From Myxococcales bacterium (GTDB taxonomy: Bacteria > Myxococcota_A > UBA9160 > UBA4427): a stretch of 54,984 nt of DNA. The notes under the pieces were generated by a model. The model was not told the origin of the DNA. It did not search any database and was given only the letters and a program-made list of their open reading frames with translations. Shown here one piece after another: positions 32,499 through 41,303 of the stretch (position 1 is the first letter of the stretch; every line of letters begins with the position of its first letter). The stretch lies in NCBI GenBank assembly GCA_022563535.1, contig JADFNE010000028.1, positions 1-54,984 of the forward strand. Direction: 5' to 3'. Made by a program: the position numbers and the translations under genes.

Positions 32499-34145
32499 AT
32501 GCGGTCGAGCGGAATCAAATTGTGGCTATCGGTTGCGGCCGCAATCGCCTTTGCCATCACAACCGTATCCTTCTGGGGGACGGCGACAGGGTTCGGCGAT
32601 GATGGACCCGAACTCGGAAATGCAGCGTCGCCATCCAATTCGAGATCTGCGGAGGGTTCGCCGCGCCCACCCAACATCTTGATGATCATCGCAGACGATC
32701 TGGGCGTCGATCAAGTTGGGGTCTACGGCGAAGGCACTCAACCCCCTCGAACCCCCACGATCGATGCTCTCGCGGCGCGAGGCGTCATGTTTCGAAACGT
32801 CTGGTCGAATCCCGTTTGTTCTTCGACTCGCGCCACCATCTTGACCGGCCGCTATAGCTTTCGCACTGGAGTGGGCTTCGTGGCCCGAACGGGTGCGGAC
32901 CTGAAAGATCGGGAGCACACGCTCCCCGAAGTTCTGGTACGTCATCCCAACGCCCACTACGGAACTGCGGCCTTCGGCAAATGGCATTTGAACGCTGGTG
33001 CAACCAGCAGTAATGACCGCAGGTATTTGGCGGCTCCGATTCGGGCGGGCTTTTCGTATTTCCGAGGAGTGTTCGAGAACATTCGATACAGCTATTCGCA
33101 CTGGAGCGAAATAAAAATCGTTTCAGTCGCCAACGATTCCACGAGAATCGAGGGGCCGATGATCAACTCGAAATACAATACGAGCGAGATCGTCAGTCAC
33201 GCAGGGCAGTGGATTCGCGACTTCGAAACGCAGCGTCCCGACGATCCGTGGTTCGTATGGCTCGCGTTCAATGCCGCTCACAGTCCCTTCCACAAGCCTC
33301 CGGCCGAACTTCACCGGGGTGATTTATCGGACGCAAAGCTCACCTGTAGTAATTTTCCTCTGTATGAACATCCCGAGAACCTCATTCCGTGTTACCACGC
33401 GATGATTGAAGCGATGGACAGCGAAATTGGTCGGCTGCTGAACCGGGAGATGTCTGCAGAATCCCTGGGTCGAACGACGGTGATTTTTGTCGGAGACAAT
33501 GGGACGATCAAGGAAGCTGCGTCCGACAGTTTCCTTGCAAGTCGTGCCAAGGGCACGCCTTATGAAGGCGGAATCAATGTTCCTCTCGTGATCGCGGGTG
33601 CGCGGGTCGAGAATACGGCTCCGACAGGCGGAAGGGAAAGCCAGGTGTTGGTCAACACGACCGACCTGTTTGCAACCGTTCTCGAATTGGCGGGGCTCGA
33701 TGTCGACGCCAGCGTGCCGAGTAGATATCCATCATCCATGCCCGAAATATCGAGATCGCAAGAGAGCGCGATTTTGGATGTTGAATCCGAGGTCGTGTTG
33801 GACTCGCACAGTCTGCTGCCGGTTCTCCAATCGTCAGATCCCGACGTTTCAACGTTTGCGAGGCGCTTCGTATATACAGAGCTCTTCTTCAGGACAGAGG
33901 AACCAGAGGACCAGTTTCCCGTCGCAAACGCCATTCGGGATGTTCGAGGCTTCAAGCTCATTCGCTTCCAAAAAGAGAATCCCCGCGAGTGGAACGATGA
34001 GCTGTACGATCTCGCAAACGACCCCCTCGAACGGAACAACTTGATCGGGCCGGAAATGGGTGAAGAAGCTCGACGCGCCCAATTCGCGCTGCAAGAGCAA
34101 CTCGATGGGATCGTGGCATCCGGCTGGAGACCCCACGGCGAGTGA
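32499..34145 (+). CDS. Exported arylsulfatase-type sulfatase
   Basis: This is a type I sulfatase of about 548 residues. An N-terminal signal sequence (IKLWLSVAAAIAFAITTVSF) precedes the catalytic domain. The metal-binding Asp pair is in ILMIIADDLGVDQ. The formylglycine site is the Cys of NPVCSSTRATILTGR, fitting C-x-[A/P/S]-x-R; FGKWHLN and VGDNGT supply other active-site residues. It should remove sulfate esters in the periplasm after modification of the Cys. ATG 32499 is preferred over the upstream TTG 32475. A second, unrelated sulfatase is at the end of the window. No sulfatase-maturating enzyme is seen here. Confidence 0.87.
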   Translation: MRSSGIKLWLSVAAAIAFAITTVSFWGTATGFGDDGPELGNAASPSNSRSAEGSPRPPNILMIIADDLGVDQVGVYGEGTQPPRTPTIDALAARGVMFRNVWSNPVCSSTRATILTGRYSFRTGVGFVARTGADLKDREHTLPEVLVRHPNAHYGTAAFGKWHLNAGATSSNDRRYLAAPIRAGFSYFRGVFENIRYSYSHWSEIKIVSVANDSTRIEGPMINSKYNTSEIVSHAGQWIRDFETQRPDDPWFVWLAFNAAHSPFHKPPAELHRGDLSDAKLTCSNFPLYEHPENLIPCYHAMIEAMDSEIGRLLNREMSAESLGRTTVIFVGDNGTIKEAASDSFLASRAKGTPYEGGINVPLVIAGARVENTAPTGGRESQVLVNTTDLFATVLELAGLDVDASVPSRYPSSMPEISRSQESAILDVESEVVLDSHSLLPVLQSSDPDVSTFARRFVYTELFFRTEEPEDQFPVANAIRDVRGFKLIRFQKENPREWNDELYDLANDPLERNNLIGPEMGEEARRAQFALQEQLDGIVASGWRPHGE

Positions 34146-34184
34146 CGGTCCGTTAGTTCGAGCAGTGCCCACAGAAAAACCGAG

Positions 34185-34214
34185 CTAGGAGCCTTCTGCC
34201 GCGCAGACTCCTAG
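34185..34214 (-). terminator. Strong intrinsic terminator at the end of the orphan gene
   Basis: CTAGGAG (34185-34191) pairs with CTCCTAG (34208-34214), with an inner stem TCTGC/GCAGA around a CGC loop. On the minus strand it is followed within five bases by TTTTT, giving a standard Rho-independent terminator. It overlaps the stop codon of the minus-strand gene and can also act on transcripts from the convergent sulfatase. Confidence 0.75.
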
Positions 34215-34726
34215 ATGTCGGATTCGACGGGTTCCGCACAGGTCATCAGTGGCCGTTGATCGCGCTGGTGATCGATCCAGTCTTCCGCGGCCTGGAACCA
34301 GAAAGTGCAATCTTCCGGCAGCTTCATCCCCGGCGGCTCTTCGTAAAGCGCCGCGCTCATGGTCTCGAGGACGTCGGGTCGAAGCGGCGGCTGGTCGGAG
34401 GTTCGCAGCAGAAAACGCAGCCAACTCCCCCGGCGCAGCTGTTCGATCCGTTTCTCTCCGAACAGGTCCTTTGCCAGCGAACGCAGGACAACCGAAATGC
34501 CAACGGCGCAACGAACGGGGTCTCTGTGTACGTCGTATCGCGCACGAACGAGCGTGAGTTCTTCGAGAGCGACGTCGCGGAGCGCGCGGTTGAGCGTAGC
34601 CGCAGAGAGATCGAGAGTGGGTAGGGAAAGCATATCCCCGACCAGGTATAACTCCGAAGCGGCGTCCATATTCGCGAGGTCTCGACCGGCAATCTCGTAC
34701 TTGGTGGCTGAGTTCGTGACTGACAT
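34211..34726 (-). CDS. Hypothetical protein, no recognised family
   Basis: This is a 171-residue, mostly helical, soluble protein with no signal peptide. The frame is open back to 34939, but ATG 34726 follows GGAG at six bases and is the best start; the upstream extension holds an odd Cys-rich stretch and may be a leader or non-coding. The sequence has an Asp/Glu-rich first half (NMDAASELYLVGDMLSLP) and a C-terminal WFQAAEDWIDHQRDQ. I do not recognise the family. A strong terminator at its end supports it as a real, separate transcript. Confidence 0.55.
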   Translation of the reverse strand: MSVTNSATKYEIAGRDLANMDAASELYLVGDMLSLPTLDLSAATLNRALRDVALEELTLVRARYDVHRDPVRCAVGISVVLRSLAKDLFGEKRIEQLRRGSWLRFLLRTSDQPPLRPDVLETMSAALYEEPPGMKLPEDCTFWFQAAEDWIDHQRDQRPLMTCAEPVESDI

Positions 34727-35111
34727 GATGAACTCCAACTCTTGGCGACTTTCGACGTCCCAGCAGTTATTTCGGAGCTTCGACCCCAAAGCCCTTGTCC
34801 GGCAGGGGCGACTCGGGTGGCAAATTTCACCGACGCAATTCTCAATAGAAATCGGCTGCATCAGATCGCCGCCTACTGATAGCGTTCTGCGGACATTGTG
34901 GTAGTCGCACGAAGAATTATCTTCAAGAAATTCGCTCAATCAAGATGTTTATCGCACACCCAGGAGGGTTCTCATACGCGATTTCGTTGACACACTGTTC
35001 GAGCGAAGAACTCGCGACGGCTAATACACTGTTTGATGTACGATGATGTCCACAATGGCTCCGTGGGAACCAGTCAACCCTTGGTTCGCTATCCGAATTG
35101 GAGGTGTAGCA
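34727..35111. other. Divergent intergenic region
   Basis: The region separates the orphan gene from the VOC gene. An in-frame upstream extension of the orphan gene covers 34727-34939, but codon content there is not convincing. TTGACA at 34986-34991 resembles a -35 element, but no -10 hexamer lies at normal spacing. I see no other gene here. Confidence 0.4.
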
Positions 35112-35864
35112 ATGAGAATTCGACAGATCGCACTCGTCGCAAAAGATCTCGAACCCACGGTACACACGCTCTGCTCAGTTCTGGGTCTGGAGGTCGCCTT
35201 CCGAGATCCGGGGGTCTCGGTCTTTGGGCTTTCCAATGTGGTCATTCCCGTTGGCGATACGTTCCTCGAAGTGGTGTCACCCGTGGAGGAGGATACGGCC
35301 GCGGGGCGATTGCTCGACCGGCGTCTCGGCGACGGTGGCTACATGGTGATCCTTCAGACCGAAGATCTGGATGTTCATCGCAAGCAACTCGCTGAGATCG
35401 GAGTGCGCATTACCTTCGAGCACGCACTCGAAGACATTGCGACGATTCACCTGCACCCCAAGGACGTCGGTGGGGCGATCCTGTCCCTCGATGTTGCGAA
35501 GCCCCCGAGCTCATGGCATTGGGCCGGTCCGGATTGGGAATCGCATCGGTTGACCCATACGACTTGCTGGATCGACGGCGTCCAAATACAAACGAGCGCT
35601 ATGCGCGAGACGGCCGAGCGCTGGTCTCGCATCACCGGACATCCGATCATTGATGCGATTGACGGCGGTATCGAGATCCCACTCGAAGCGGGGTGCCTGC
35701 GTTTCACTCGAGCACGCGATGGCCGAGGAGATGGTGTGTGTGCGGTAGATCTGATCGTCCACGATGTGGACGAAGTCATCGGTCGAGCCAGGCGCCACGG
35801 ACTCGAAACCCATGCCAACGAGTTTACGGCTTGCGGTACGCGCATGGTGCTGCGCGAAGCCTAG
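35112..35864 (+). CDS. VOC-superfamily (glyoxalase-like) two-domain protein
   Basis: This is a 250-residue protein from ATG 35112, which has GGAGGT seven bases upstream; the frame extends to 35043. Two VOC modules are visible: the first from IRQIALVAKDLEPTVHTLCS to HLHPKDVGGAILSLD, the second from LTHTTCWI to FTACGTRMVL. The pattern IHLHPKDVGGAILSLD is typical of methylmalonyl-CoA epimerase-like or glyoxalase-like members. The metal ligands are partly changed in the second half, so it may be a binding protein. It converges on the RND pump with a 22-base gap. Confidence 0.8.
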   Translation: MRIRQIALVAKDLEPTVHTLCSVLGLEVAFRDPGVSVFGLSNVVIPVGDTFLEVVSPVEEDTAAGRLLDRRLGDGGYMVILQTEDLDVHRKQLAEIGVRITFEHALEDIATIHLHPKDVGGAILSLDVAKPPSSWHWAGPDWESHRLTHTTCWIDGVQIQTSAMRETAERWSRITGHPIIDAIDGGIEIPLEAGCLRFTRARDGRGDGVCAVDLIVHDVDEVIGRARRHGLETHANEFTACGTRMVLREA

Positions 35865-35886
35865 CGTGCTCTACGGCCGCGCCGGT

Positions 35887-38800
35887 TCAACTCGCGATGA
35901 TATCGAGATCGTCGGAAATGGGAACCAATTCGGCATCGCCGCCAGGGTCTGAGCGATCGACGGTTTCACGCTCGCGTCTGCGGAAGAACTGCAGCCAGTC
36001 ATCCAGAATGACATAGCCACACGGCACCAGGAACAACGTCATGATCGACGCGTAGAGCACGCCATATCCCAACGAGATCGCCATGGGGATCAATGGCCGC
36101 GCGGGAGCCGCCTCTTCGAACATCAAGGGCAGAAGACCCAGATAGGTGGTGACAGAGGTCAGCGCGATGGGCCGGAAGCGCTGAATGCTCGCCGTGGTAA
36201 CGGATTCGAGGAAGCCCATTCCTTGGTCGCGTCGTCGGTTGATCGTATGCACCAGGACCAGGGACGCATTCACGACGACTCCGGACAGAGCCACGATCCC
36301 GAGAATCGAAAAGAACACGATGTCCCAACCCATCAGGAAGTGTCCCAAGATGGCGCCGACCGCTCCAAAGGGAATTACACTCATGATGATGAAGGGCTGG
36401 ACATAGGACTTGAGCGGGACTGCAAGCAAACCGTAGATGATCAACAGCGCGAGCAGAGCGCCCCGCATCAGGCCGAGCATTGCCTCGTGGTGATGCTCTT
36501 GTTCACCGCCCAACCGGTAGGTCACGCCTGGAAACTCGGCGAGCAGCTCGGGAAGCTTCTCTTGGACGCTTGCCAAAATCATCTCGGGCGTTGCGATGGC
36601 TCGGTCGACATCGGCGGTCACGGTGACGACGCGCTGTCGATCCGTGCGCTGGATTGTCGCAAATCCCCGGGTCAATTTGACGTCCGCTACGGCGGCGAAC
36701 GGTACTTCAACGCCTTCTGATGTTCGGATGCGCATGTCGTCGAGTGAACTGAGGGAAAGGCGCTCTGCTTTCGGATACCGCACCATGACGCGGACTTCGT
36801 CTCGGCCTCGTTGAATGCGCTGAACTTCTTCTCCATGAAACGATTGGCGAACCTGGCGTGCGAGATCCTGCTGGGTGATGCCAAGCAACCGAGCTTCGTC
36901 GCGCAGGGCGAGCTGGACTTCCTGCTTGCCCGCGCGAAACGAGTCGGCGATGTCCGATATGCCGACATAGGTGGCGAGTTCGGCCCGGAGCTTCGCGGCC
37001 GCCCGCGCCAACGTTTCAATCTCGCCACCCCGGAGTTCGATGTGGATCGGTATTCCCACCGAAAATGACATCACGTTGAACGACAACTCGACTGCGTCTG
37101 GCACCGGACCACTGAGCTCCCGCCAGCGCTTGGCCACGTCCACCGACTCGATTTCTCGCTCCATCGCCGAGATCAGTTCCAAGCCCACCTCGGCGATGTG
37201 GCTGCTTCCCGCATTGGCATCGGGCGGTTGTGGCCCCTCACGTGCCAACCGGTCGCCGATTGAAACCAAAACGTGGGTAATCACTGAGGAGCCTGGAGTC
37301 GACTCGTCGAGTTCGAGCTTCAAGCGGGCAGCCGCGTCCTGGAGCTGGGCGACGGCGGCTTCAGTGCGCTCGAGGGGAATGCCCTGGGGCATCGTCAAGG
37401 TGGCGTAGATCATGTCGCCATCCATCGGTGGAAAGAACTGATACCGCATACGCCCGCTCGAGAAGAGCGCAACGGTCAGGATCAGAATACCTACGGCGCC
37501 CGCGCAACTCGCGTAGCGCCAGTCGATAGCCCGGTCGAGCAAGTTCCCATAGCCATTGCGAGCGAACCGCTCCAAACCATTTGCCATGCCCTGCTGAAAC
37601 TTTTGCCAGCGCGCTACCAACGGGTTGGGCTGGCCGTGTTTCGACGATGTGCGTCGGTGGGCGAGATGGGAGGGCAGGATCAGCTGCGATTCGATCAATG
37701 AAAAAACCAGGCAGATGATTGCCGCGTACCCGATCACTCCGAAGAACTGGCCCATGCTTCCCGGCACGAGAATCAGGGGCAGGAACGCCGCCACCGTCGT
37801 CATGACGCCGAAGGTCACGGGAACGAAGACTTCCAGGGTTCCGTCGATCGCCGCATCTTCCTGGGACTTGCCCATTTGTTCGTGGGAGTGGACGCTTTCG
37901 CCGATCACGATCGCGTCGTCGACGAGAATGCCCAGCACCAGGATGAACGCCATCACTGTGAGGGTCGAAATCGAGATGTCATTCGCGGGGAACAGCATTA
38001 CCGCGCCGAGCAACGAGATGGGGACACCGGCCGCCACCCACATGGCGAGCCGAAAGCGCAGGAACAGCGTGAGAACCAGGAGTACCAGGAGAATGCCGCT
38101 GCGGGCATTGCGGGTGAGCGCCTCGAGACGGATTACTAGGTCAGCTGCTTCGTTGTTGAAGATCAGCACTTCGACGCCTTCGGGTACCGACGCCAAGAAC
38201 GAGTCCACCCAACCTTCGACGTCCCCGGCCGCTCTGAGAATGTCCTCATCTCCGATCAAACTCACCTCTACAATGAGAGCCGGTCGACCGTTGAACTGGG
38301 CCCGCAAATCGGAGTCTTCGAAGCCGTCAACGATCGTGGCAATCTCGCCGAGGCGAACCAGGGTGCCGTCGTTGCGGGTCAAGACGATGATTTCTTCGAA
38401 CTCAGCCCCTGCGTACGCCTGTCCGATGGTGCGCAGCAGAATCTCGCCACCTCGGGTCTTGACCGACCCACCCGGCAGATCGAGCGATGATCCCCGTACC
38501 GCGTGGGCAACCTGATCGATCGTGAGGCCGTGTCGCCGCAGGGTGTCTTCCGAAATCTCGATCGAAATTTCGTAGCTTCGGTCGTACTTGAGTTCGGCCT
38601 GGGACACGTTCGGGAGGTCGGCAATTTCGTCCCGCGCGCGTTGGCCCAACAGCTTCAGGTCGCGTTCGTCCACATTGCCGGAGATCGCCACCTGAAGCAC
38701 TTTTCGCTTCATGACGAGCTTTGAGATCACCGGTTTTTTGGCATTCGCTGGAAACGTATCGATGGCGTTGACCTTGCTTTTGATTTCGCTGACGGTGGCA

Positions 38801-39108
38801 TCGATATCTGCACCCACCACCAACTCCAGCGTAACCACACACGCGTCCTCGACGGCCCGGGTATTGATACGCAAGATGCCTGGCGTGCCGTCGATCTCCT
38901 CTTCGATGCGGAGACAAATGGACTCTTCGATTTCGGCCGGCGATGCGCCCAGATATTCGACGGTGATCTGGGCGGCGTCGGTATCGATTGCTGGGAACTC
39001 TTCCTGACGAATGGTCGGCAGGGTGAGGAGCCCTCCGGTGACCATCAGGAACATCAGTAGATTGGCCGCGACCGGATTGTGGACGAACCACGCGATCATG
39101 CGACTCAC
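35887..39108 (-). CDS. RND efflux pump inner-membrane transporter
   Basis: This is a 1073-residue protein with the twelve-segment AcrB/MdtB plan. It starts MIAWFVHNPVAANLLMFLMV and has large periplasmic loops after segments 1 and 7. The proton-relay Asp pair is in LGILVDDAIVIGESVHSHE. The opening FVHNPVAANL and lack of heavy-metal motifs place it with hydrophobic-compound exporters rather than CusA types. It works as a trimer with the adjacent adaptor. Its ATG overlaps the adaptor stop (ATGA). No outer-membrane TolC-like gene is in the window, so it must use one encoded elsewhere. Confidence 0.92.
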   Translation of the reverse strand: MSRMIAWFVHNPVAANLLMFLMVTGGLLTLPTIRQEEFPAIDTDAAQITVEYLGASPAEIEESICLRIEEEIDGTPGILRINTRAVEDACVVTLELVVGADIDATVSEIKSKVNAIDTFPANAKKPVISKLVMKRKVLQVAISGNVDERDLKLLGQRARDEIADLPNVSQAELKYDRSYEISIEISEDTLRRHGLTIDQVAHAVRGSSLDLPGGSVKTRGGEILLRTIGQAYAGAEFEEIIVLTRNDGTLVRLGEIATIVDGFEDSDLRAQFNGRPALIVEVSLIGDEDILRAAGDVEGWVDSFLASVPEGVEVLIFNNEAADLVIRLEALTRNARSGILLVLLVLTLFLRFRLAMWVAAGVPISLLGAVMLFPANDISISTLTVMAFILVLGILVDDAIVIGESVHSHEQMGKSQEDAAIDGTLEVFVPVTFGVMTTVAAFLPLILVPGSMGQFFGVIGYAAIICLVFSLIESQLILPSHLAHRRTSSKHGQPNPLVARWQKFQQGMANGLERFARNGYGNLLDRAIDWRYASCAGAVGILILTVALFSSGRMRYQFFPPMDGDMIYATLTMPQGIPLERTEAAVAQLQDAAARLKLELDESTPGSSVITHVLVSIGDRLAREGPQPPDANAGSSHIAEVGLELISAMEREIESVDVAKRWRELSGPVPDAVELSFNVMSFSVGIPIHIELRGGEIETLARAAAKLRAELATYVGISDIADSFRAGKQEVQLALRDEARLLGITQQDLARQVRQSFHGEEVQRIQRGRDEVRVMVRYPKAERLSLSSLDDMRIRTSEGVEVPFAAVADVKLTRGFATIQRTDRQRVVTVTADVDRAIATPEMILASVQEKLPELLAEFPGVTYRLGGEQEHHHEAMLGLMRGALLALLIIYGLLAVPLKSYVQPFIIMSVIPFGAVGAILGHFLMGWDIVFFSILGIVALSGVVVNASLVLVHTINRRRDQGMGFLESVTTASIQRFRPIALTSVTTYLGLLPLMFEEAAPARPLIPMAISLGYGVLYASIMTLFLVPCGYVILDDWLQFFRRRERETVDRSDPGGDAELVPISDDLDIIAS

Positions 39109-40286
39109 GAGCGTGTCTCCCGGTCCGGTGCTTCATCGTCGGCTATCGGTATCACCCGCATGCCGTCCACTACGACCTGAAGCGGCGAGACACAGAGGCG
39201 CTCACCTGGTTCCAGCGCTCCCACGATCAGCACGTCATCGCCGTCAATTCGCAGGATCTCGACTTTGCGCTCGCGCAGTCGATCTTCGCGGTCAATCACG
39301 AGGATGTGGTCCTGATCGCGCATCGCGTAGCGAGGAACGATGATGATGTTTTCCACAACAGGGCCCTCGATCTCGGCTTGCACGAACAAACCAACCGTGA
39401 GGGGCGGCTTGTCTTCGTTTCCCGGTTCGACCGCATAGGGATCTGCGACCCGCGCGATTACGTGCACCATGCGGCTCTTCGGATCAATTTCGCCCTCGGT
39501 GCGGACCACGGTCCCGCGCCAGGTGTGTTCCTTGCCTGCGAACCGCGCGCGCAGATGCACGGTGGGGAACTCGACGTCTGCGGCCATGGGATGGCGCGGA
39601 AGATCGAGGTACGCGAGCTGGTAATCCGCGATCGGCAAGCGAATCTCCGCGTAGTCGGTTGCGTATAGAGTTGCCACCGATGCGCCCGGGCTCACGACTT
39701 GCCCGACATCGACTCGCTCTTCGCGCACCCGCCCGTCATACGGCGCTCGAATTTCGGTTCGTTCGAGATCCCACTCGGCTTGCTCGAGTGCGAGCTTGGC
39801 GTCGGTAAGGTTGGCTCGTGCCACCTGATCATTGCGCCGCGCCTCACTGAGCTGCACCGCACTGGCGACGCTTCGGGCCGACAGGCTCTGCTGGCGCTCG
39901 AGTTCGTCCGCTGCAAACTCGACTTCGCTCGCGGCACGCGCCACGGCCACCCTCGCTCGCGCCACAGTCATGTTGTAGCCACGCTGTTGAATGCGAAGCA
40001 GCGCTTCACCTTCTTTGAAGAATCCACCCGACACCAGTACCGGTGATACCCACACGACTCGCCCCGAAACCTCCGGCACCAACGTGCTCTCGGTGCGCGG
40101 AGCGACGGTTCCCTGGGTGCGCACGAGCATCTGCACGCTCTGGGGTTGTGGATCGCGGACCCTTACCGCGGTCACCGCGTGCTCGGGGACGATGTTCTCG
40201 ACCGAAGGCGCAGTGGCGACCAGGAGAAAGGCTCCCAGGCTGGACAAAATCAGGACGAGCGCAGGTACCAGCAGTTTCTTCTTCAC
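39105..40286 (-). CDS. RND periplasmic adaptor (membrane fusion protein)
   Basis: This is a 393-residue HlyD/AcrA-like protein. An N-terminal membrane anchor (LLVPALVLILSSLGAFLLVA) is followed by the beta-barrel/lipoyl halves (VAPRTESTLVPEVSGRVVWV and IRAPYDGRVREERVDVGQVVSPG) around a coiled-coil hairpin at about 110-170. Later segments (GLFVQAEIEG, VPRYAMRDQDHILVID) match the membrane-proximal domain. It links the pump to an outer-membrane channel. It overlaps both the regulator upstream and the pump downstream by four bases, so all three are translated together. Confidence 0.9.
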   Translation of the reverse strand: MKKKLLVPALVLILSSLGAFLLVATAPSVENIVPEHAVTAVRVRDPQPQSVQMLVRTQGTVAPRTESTLVPEVSGRVVWVSPVLVSGGFFKEGEALLRIQQRGYNMTVARARVAVARAASEVEFAADELERQQSLSARSVASAVQLSEARRNDQVARANLTDAKLALEQAEWDLERTEIRAPYDGRVREERVDVGQVVSPGASVATLYATDYAEIRLPIADYQLAYLDLPRHPMAADVEFPTVHLRARFAGKEHTWRGTVVRTEGEIDPKSRMVHVIARVADPYAVEPGNEDKPPLTVGLFVQAEIEGPVVENIIIVPRYAMRDQDHILVIDREDRLRERKVEILRIDGDDVLIVGALEPGERLCVSPLQVVVDGMRVIPIADDEAPDRETRS

Positions 40287-41008
40287 GACGACATCCTTTC
40301 CAGGGACAGGCGCTCTCGTTCATTCGTCATGGCCGCAATGGCGTGGATTCGAAGTTCGAGGGTTAGTTCAATTACCGCGTCTGACGCGGCTGCTCCGTCT
40401 TTCGCATCGATCGCCTCTGCGAGCTTGTCGAACAAGGCTTGATTCGGAGAAATCGGAGGTAGGAGGTGCGGGTGGCGCCTGTCGAGCTCTTCAATGAAGC
40501 CGGTCTTGACGCCTCTCCGCACCAACGTCAACACGAGATTGTCGCTGGCCTCTACGAAGAGATCGACGAGTTGATGCATGAGTTCGATGTGATCGGGGTT
40601 GGAAAGCTTCTGCTTGGCTCTGGCGAGAAGCTTGTGGATATCGACTCGCTGCTGTTCGGTGGCGCGTTCGGCGCACAATCGAGCGGCCGTGCTGAACAGC
40701 CCGCTCATCACCTCAAACACCTGGTCGACAATTTTGGGATCGGGGGGATCTTCGAGATTGATCAGGTGTTCGACGACGTCGAGGCTGGCCTCCTCGATCG
40801 GCGCAACCCGTGCTCCGCCGGGATGAATTTTGGCGACCCCGAGTTGCTCCAGGCGTTTCAACGCCTCGCGCACCGCTCCTCGGTGCACTCCAAAGCGTTC
40901 GGCCAGATCTCGCTCGGAGGGCAGGCGTTCTCCGCAGCGATACTGGCCGCGCAGAATTTCGTCGCGCAACTCCGCAGCGATTGCCGCGCTTCGAGAAATC
41001 GATTGCAT
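40283..41008 (-). CDS. FadR-subfamily GntR transcriptional regulator
   Basis: This is a 241-residue protein. The winged helix is at about 1-75 (ELRDEILRGQYRCGERLPSE, then RFGVHRGAVREALKRLEQLG). The C-terminal all-helical FCD domain (about 85-235) binds a ligand, often with a metal held by Asp and His residues. As first gene of the operon, overlapping the adaptor gene, it probably represses the pump and itself until an effector binds. The palindrome TTGGTC-T-GACCAA about 100 bases upstream fits the FadR-type operator pattern and is the likely site. Confidence 0.88.
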   Translation of the reverse strand: MQSISRSAAIAAELRDEILRGQYRCGERLPSERDLAERFGVHRGAVREALKRLEQLGVAKIHPGGARVAPIEEASLDVVEHLINLEDPPDPKIVDQVFEVMSGLFSTAARLCAERATEQQRVDIHKLLARAKQKLSNPDHIELMHQLVDLFVEASDNLVLTLVRRGVKTGFIEELDRRHPHLLPPISPNQALFDKLAEAIDAKDGAAASDAVIELTLELRIHAIAAMTNERERLSLERMSS

Positions 41009-41104
41009 CTGTAAATTGCTCCGGCGGGCGCGCTGGAGTGCCTGTCTCGGCCTTGGCTTCAGCCTGGTCTGGTCATGCCAGGGCGCTCGATTGGTCGGTC
41101 CATA

Positions 41105-41117
41105 TTGGTCTGACCAA
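41105..41117. promoter_or_regulatory. FadR-type operator upstream of the RND operon
   Basis: TTGGTC-T-GACCAA is a perfect 13-bp inverted repeat. It matches the TGGTNNNACCA pattern bound by FadR-subfamily regulators, and the FadR-family gene starts about 97 bases away. Further TGGTC half-sites occur nearby at 41065-41100. The rest of the 295-base gap to the next gene holds no evident gene. Confidence 0.7.
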
Positions 41118-41303
41118 ATTTTGATCGGGCAATGATAGCCAGCGCCGAATCCACGTCTAGACCGAGAAGCACAAATTTACGCGTCGGAGAGGATTGAAGT
41201 GTATCCCCGCGGGGTGACGTCGATCGGATTCGGAAACTCCTGCCCAGCGGGCGGGCTATGCGAACAGGCACCCAAATCTCACTGCGACCTGGCGCGCTGG
41301 TTT

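Noticed and set aside
34986-35025. Promoter with TTGACA and TAATAC before the VOC gene
   Set aside because: The spacing between the hexamers is about 29 bases, far too long for sigma-70.
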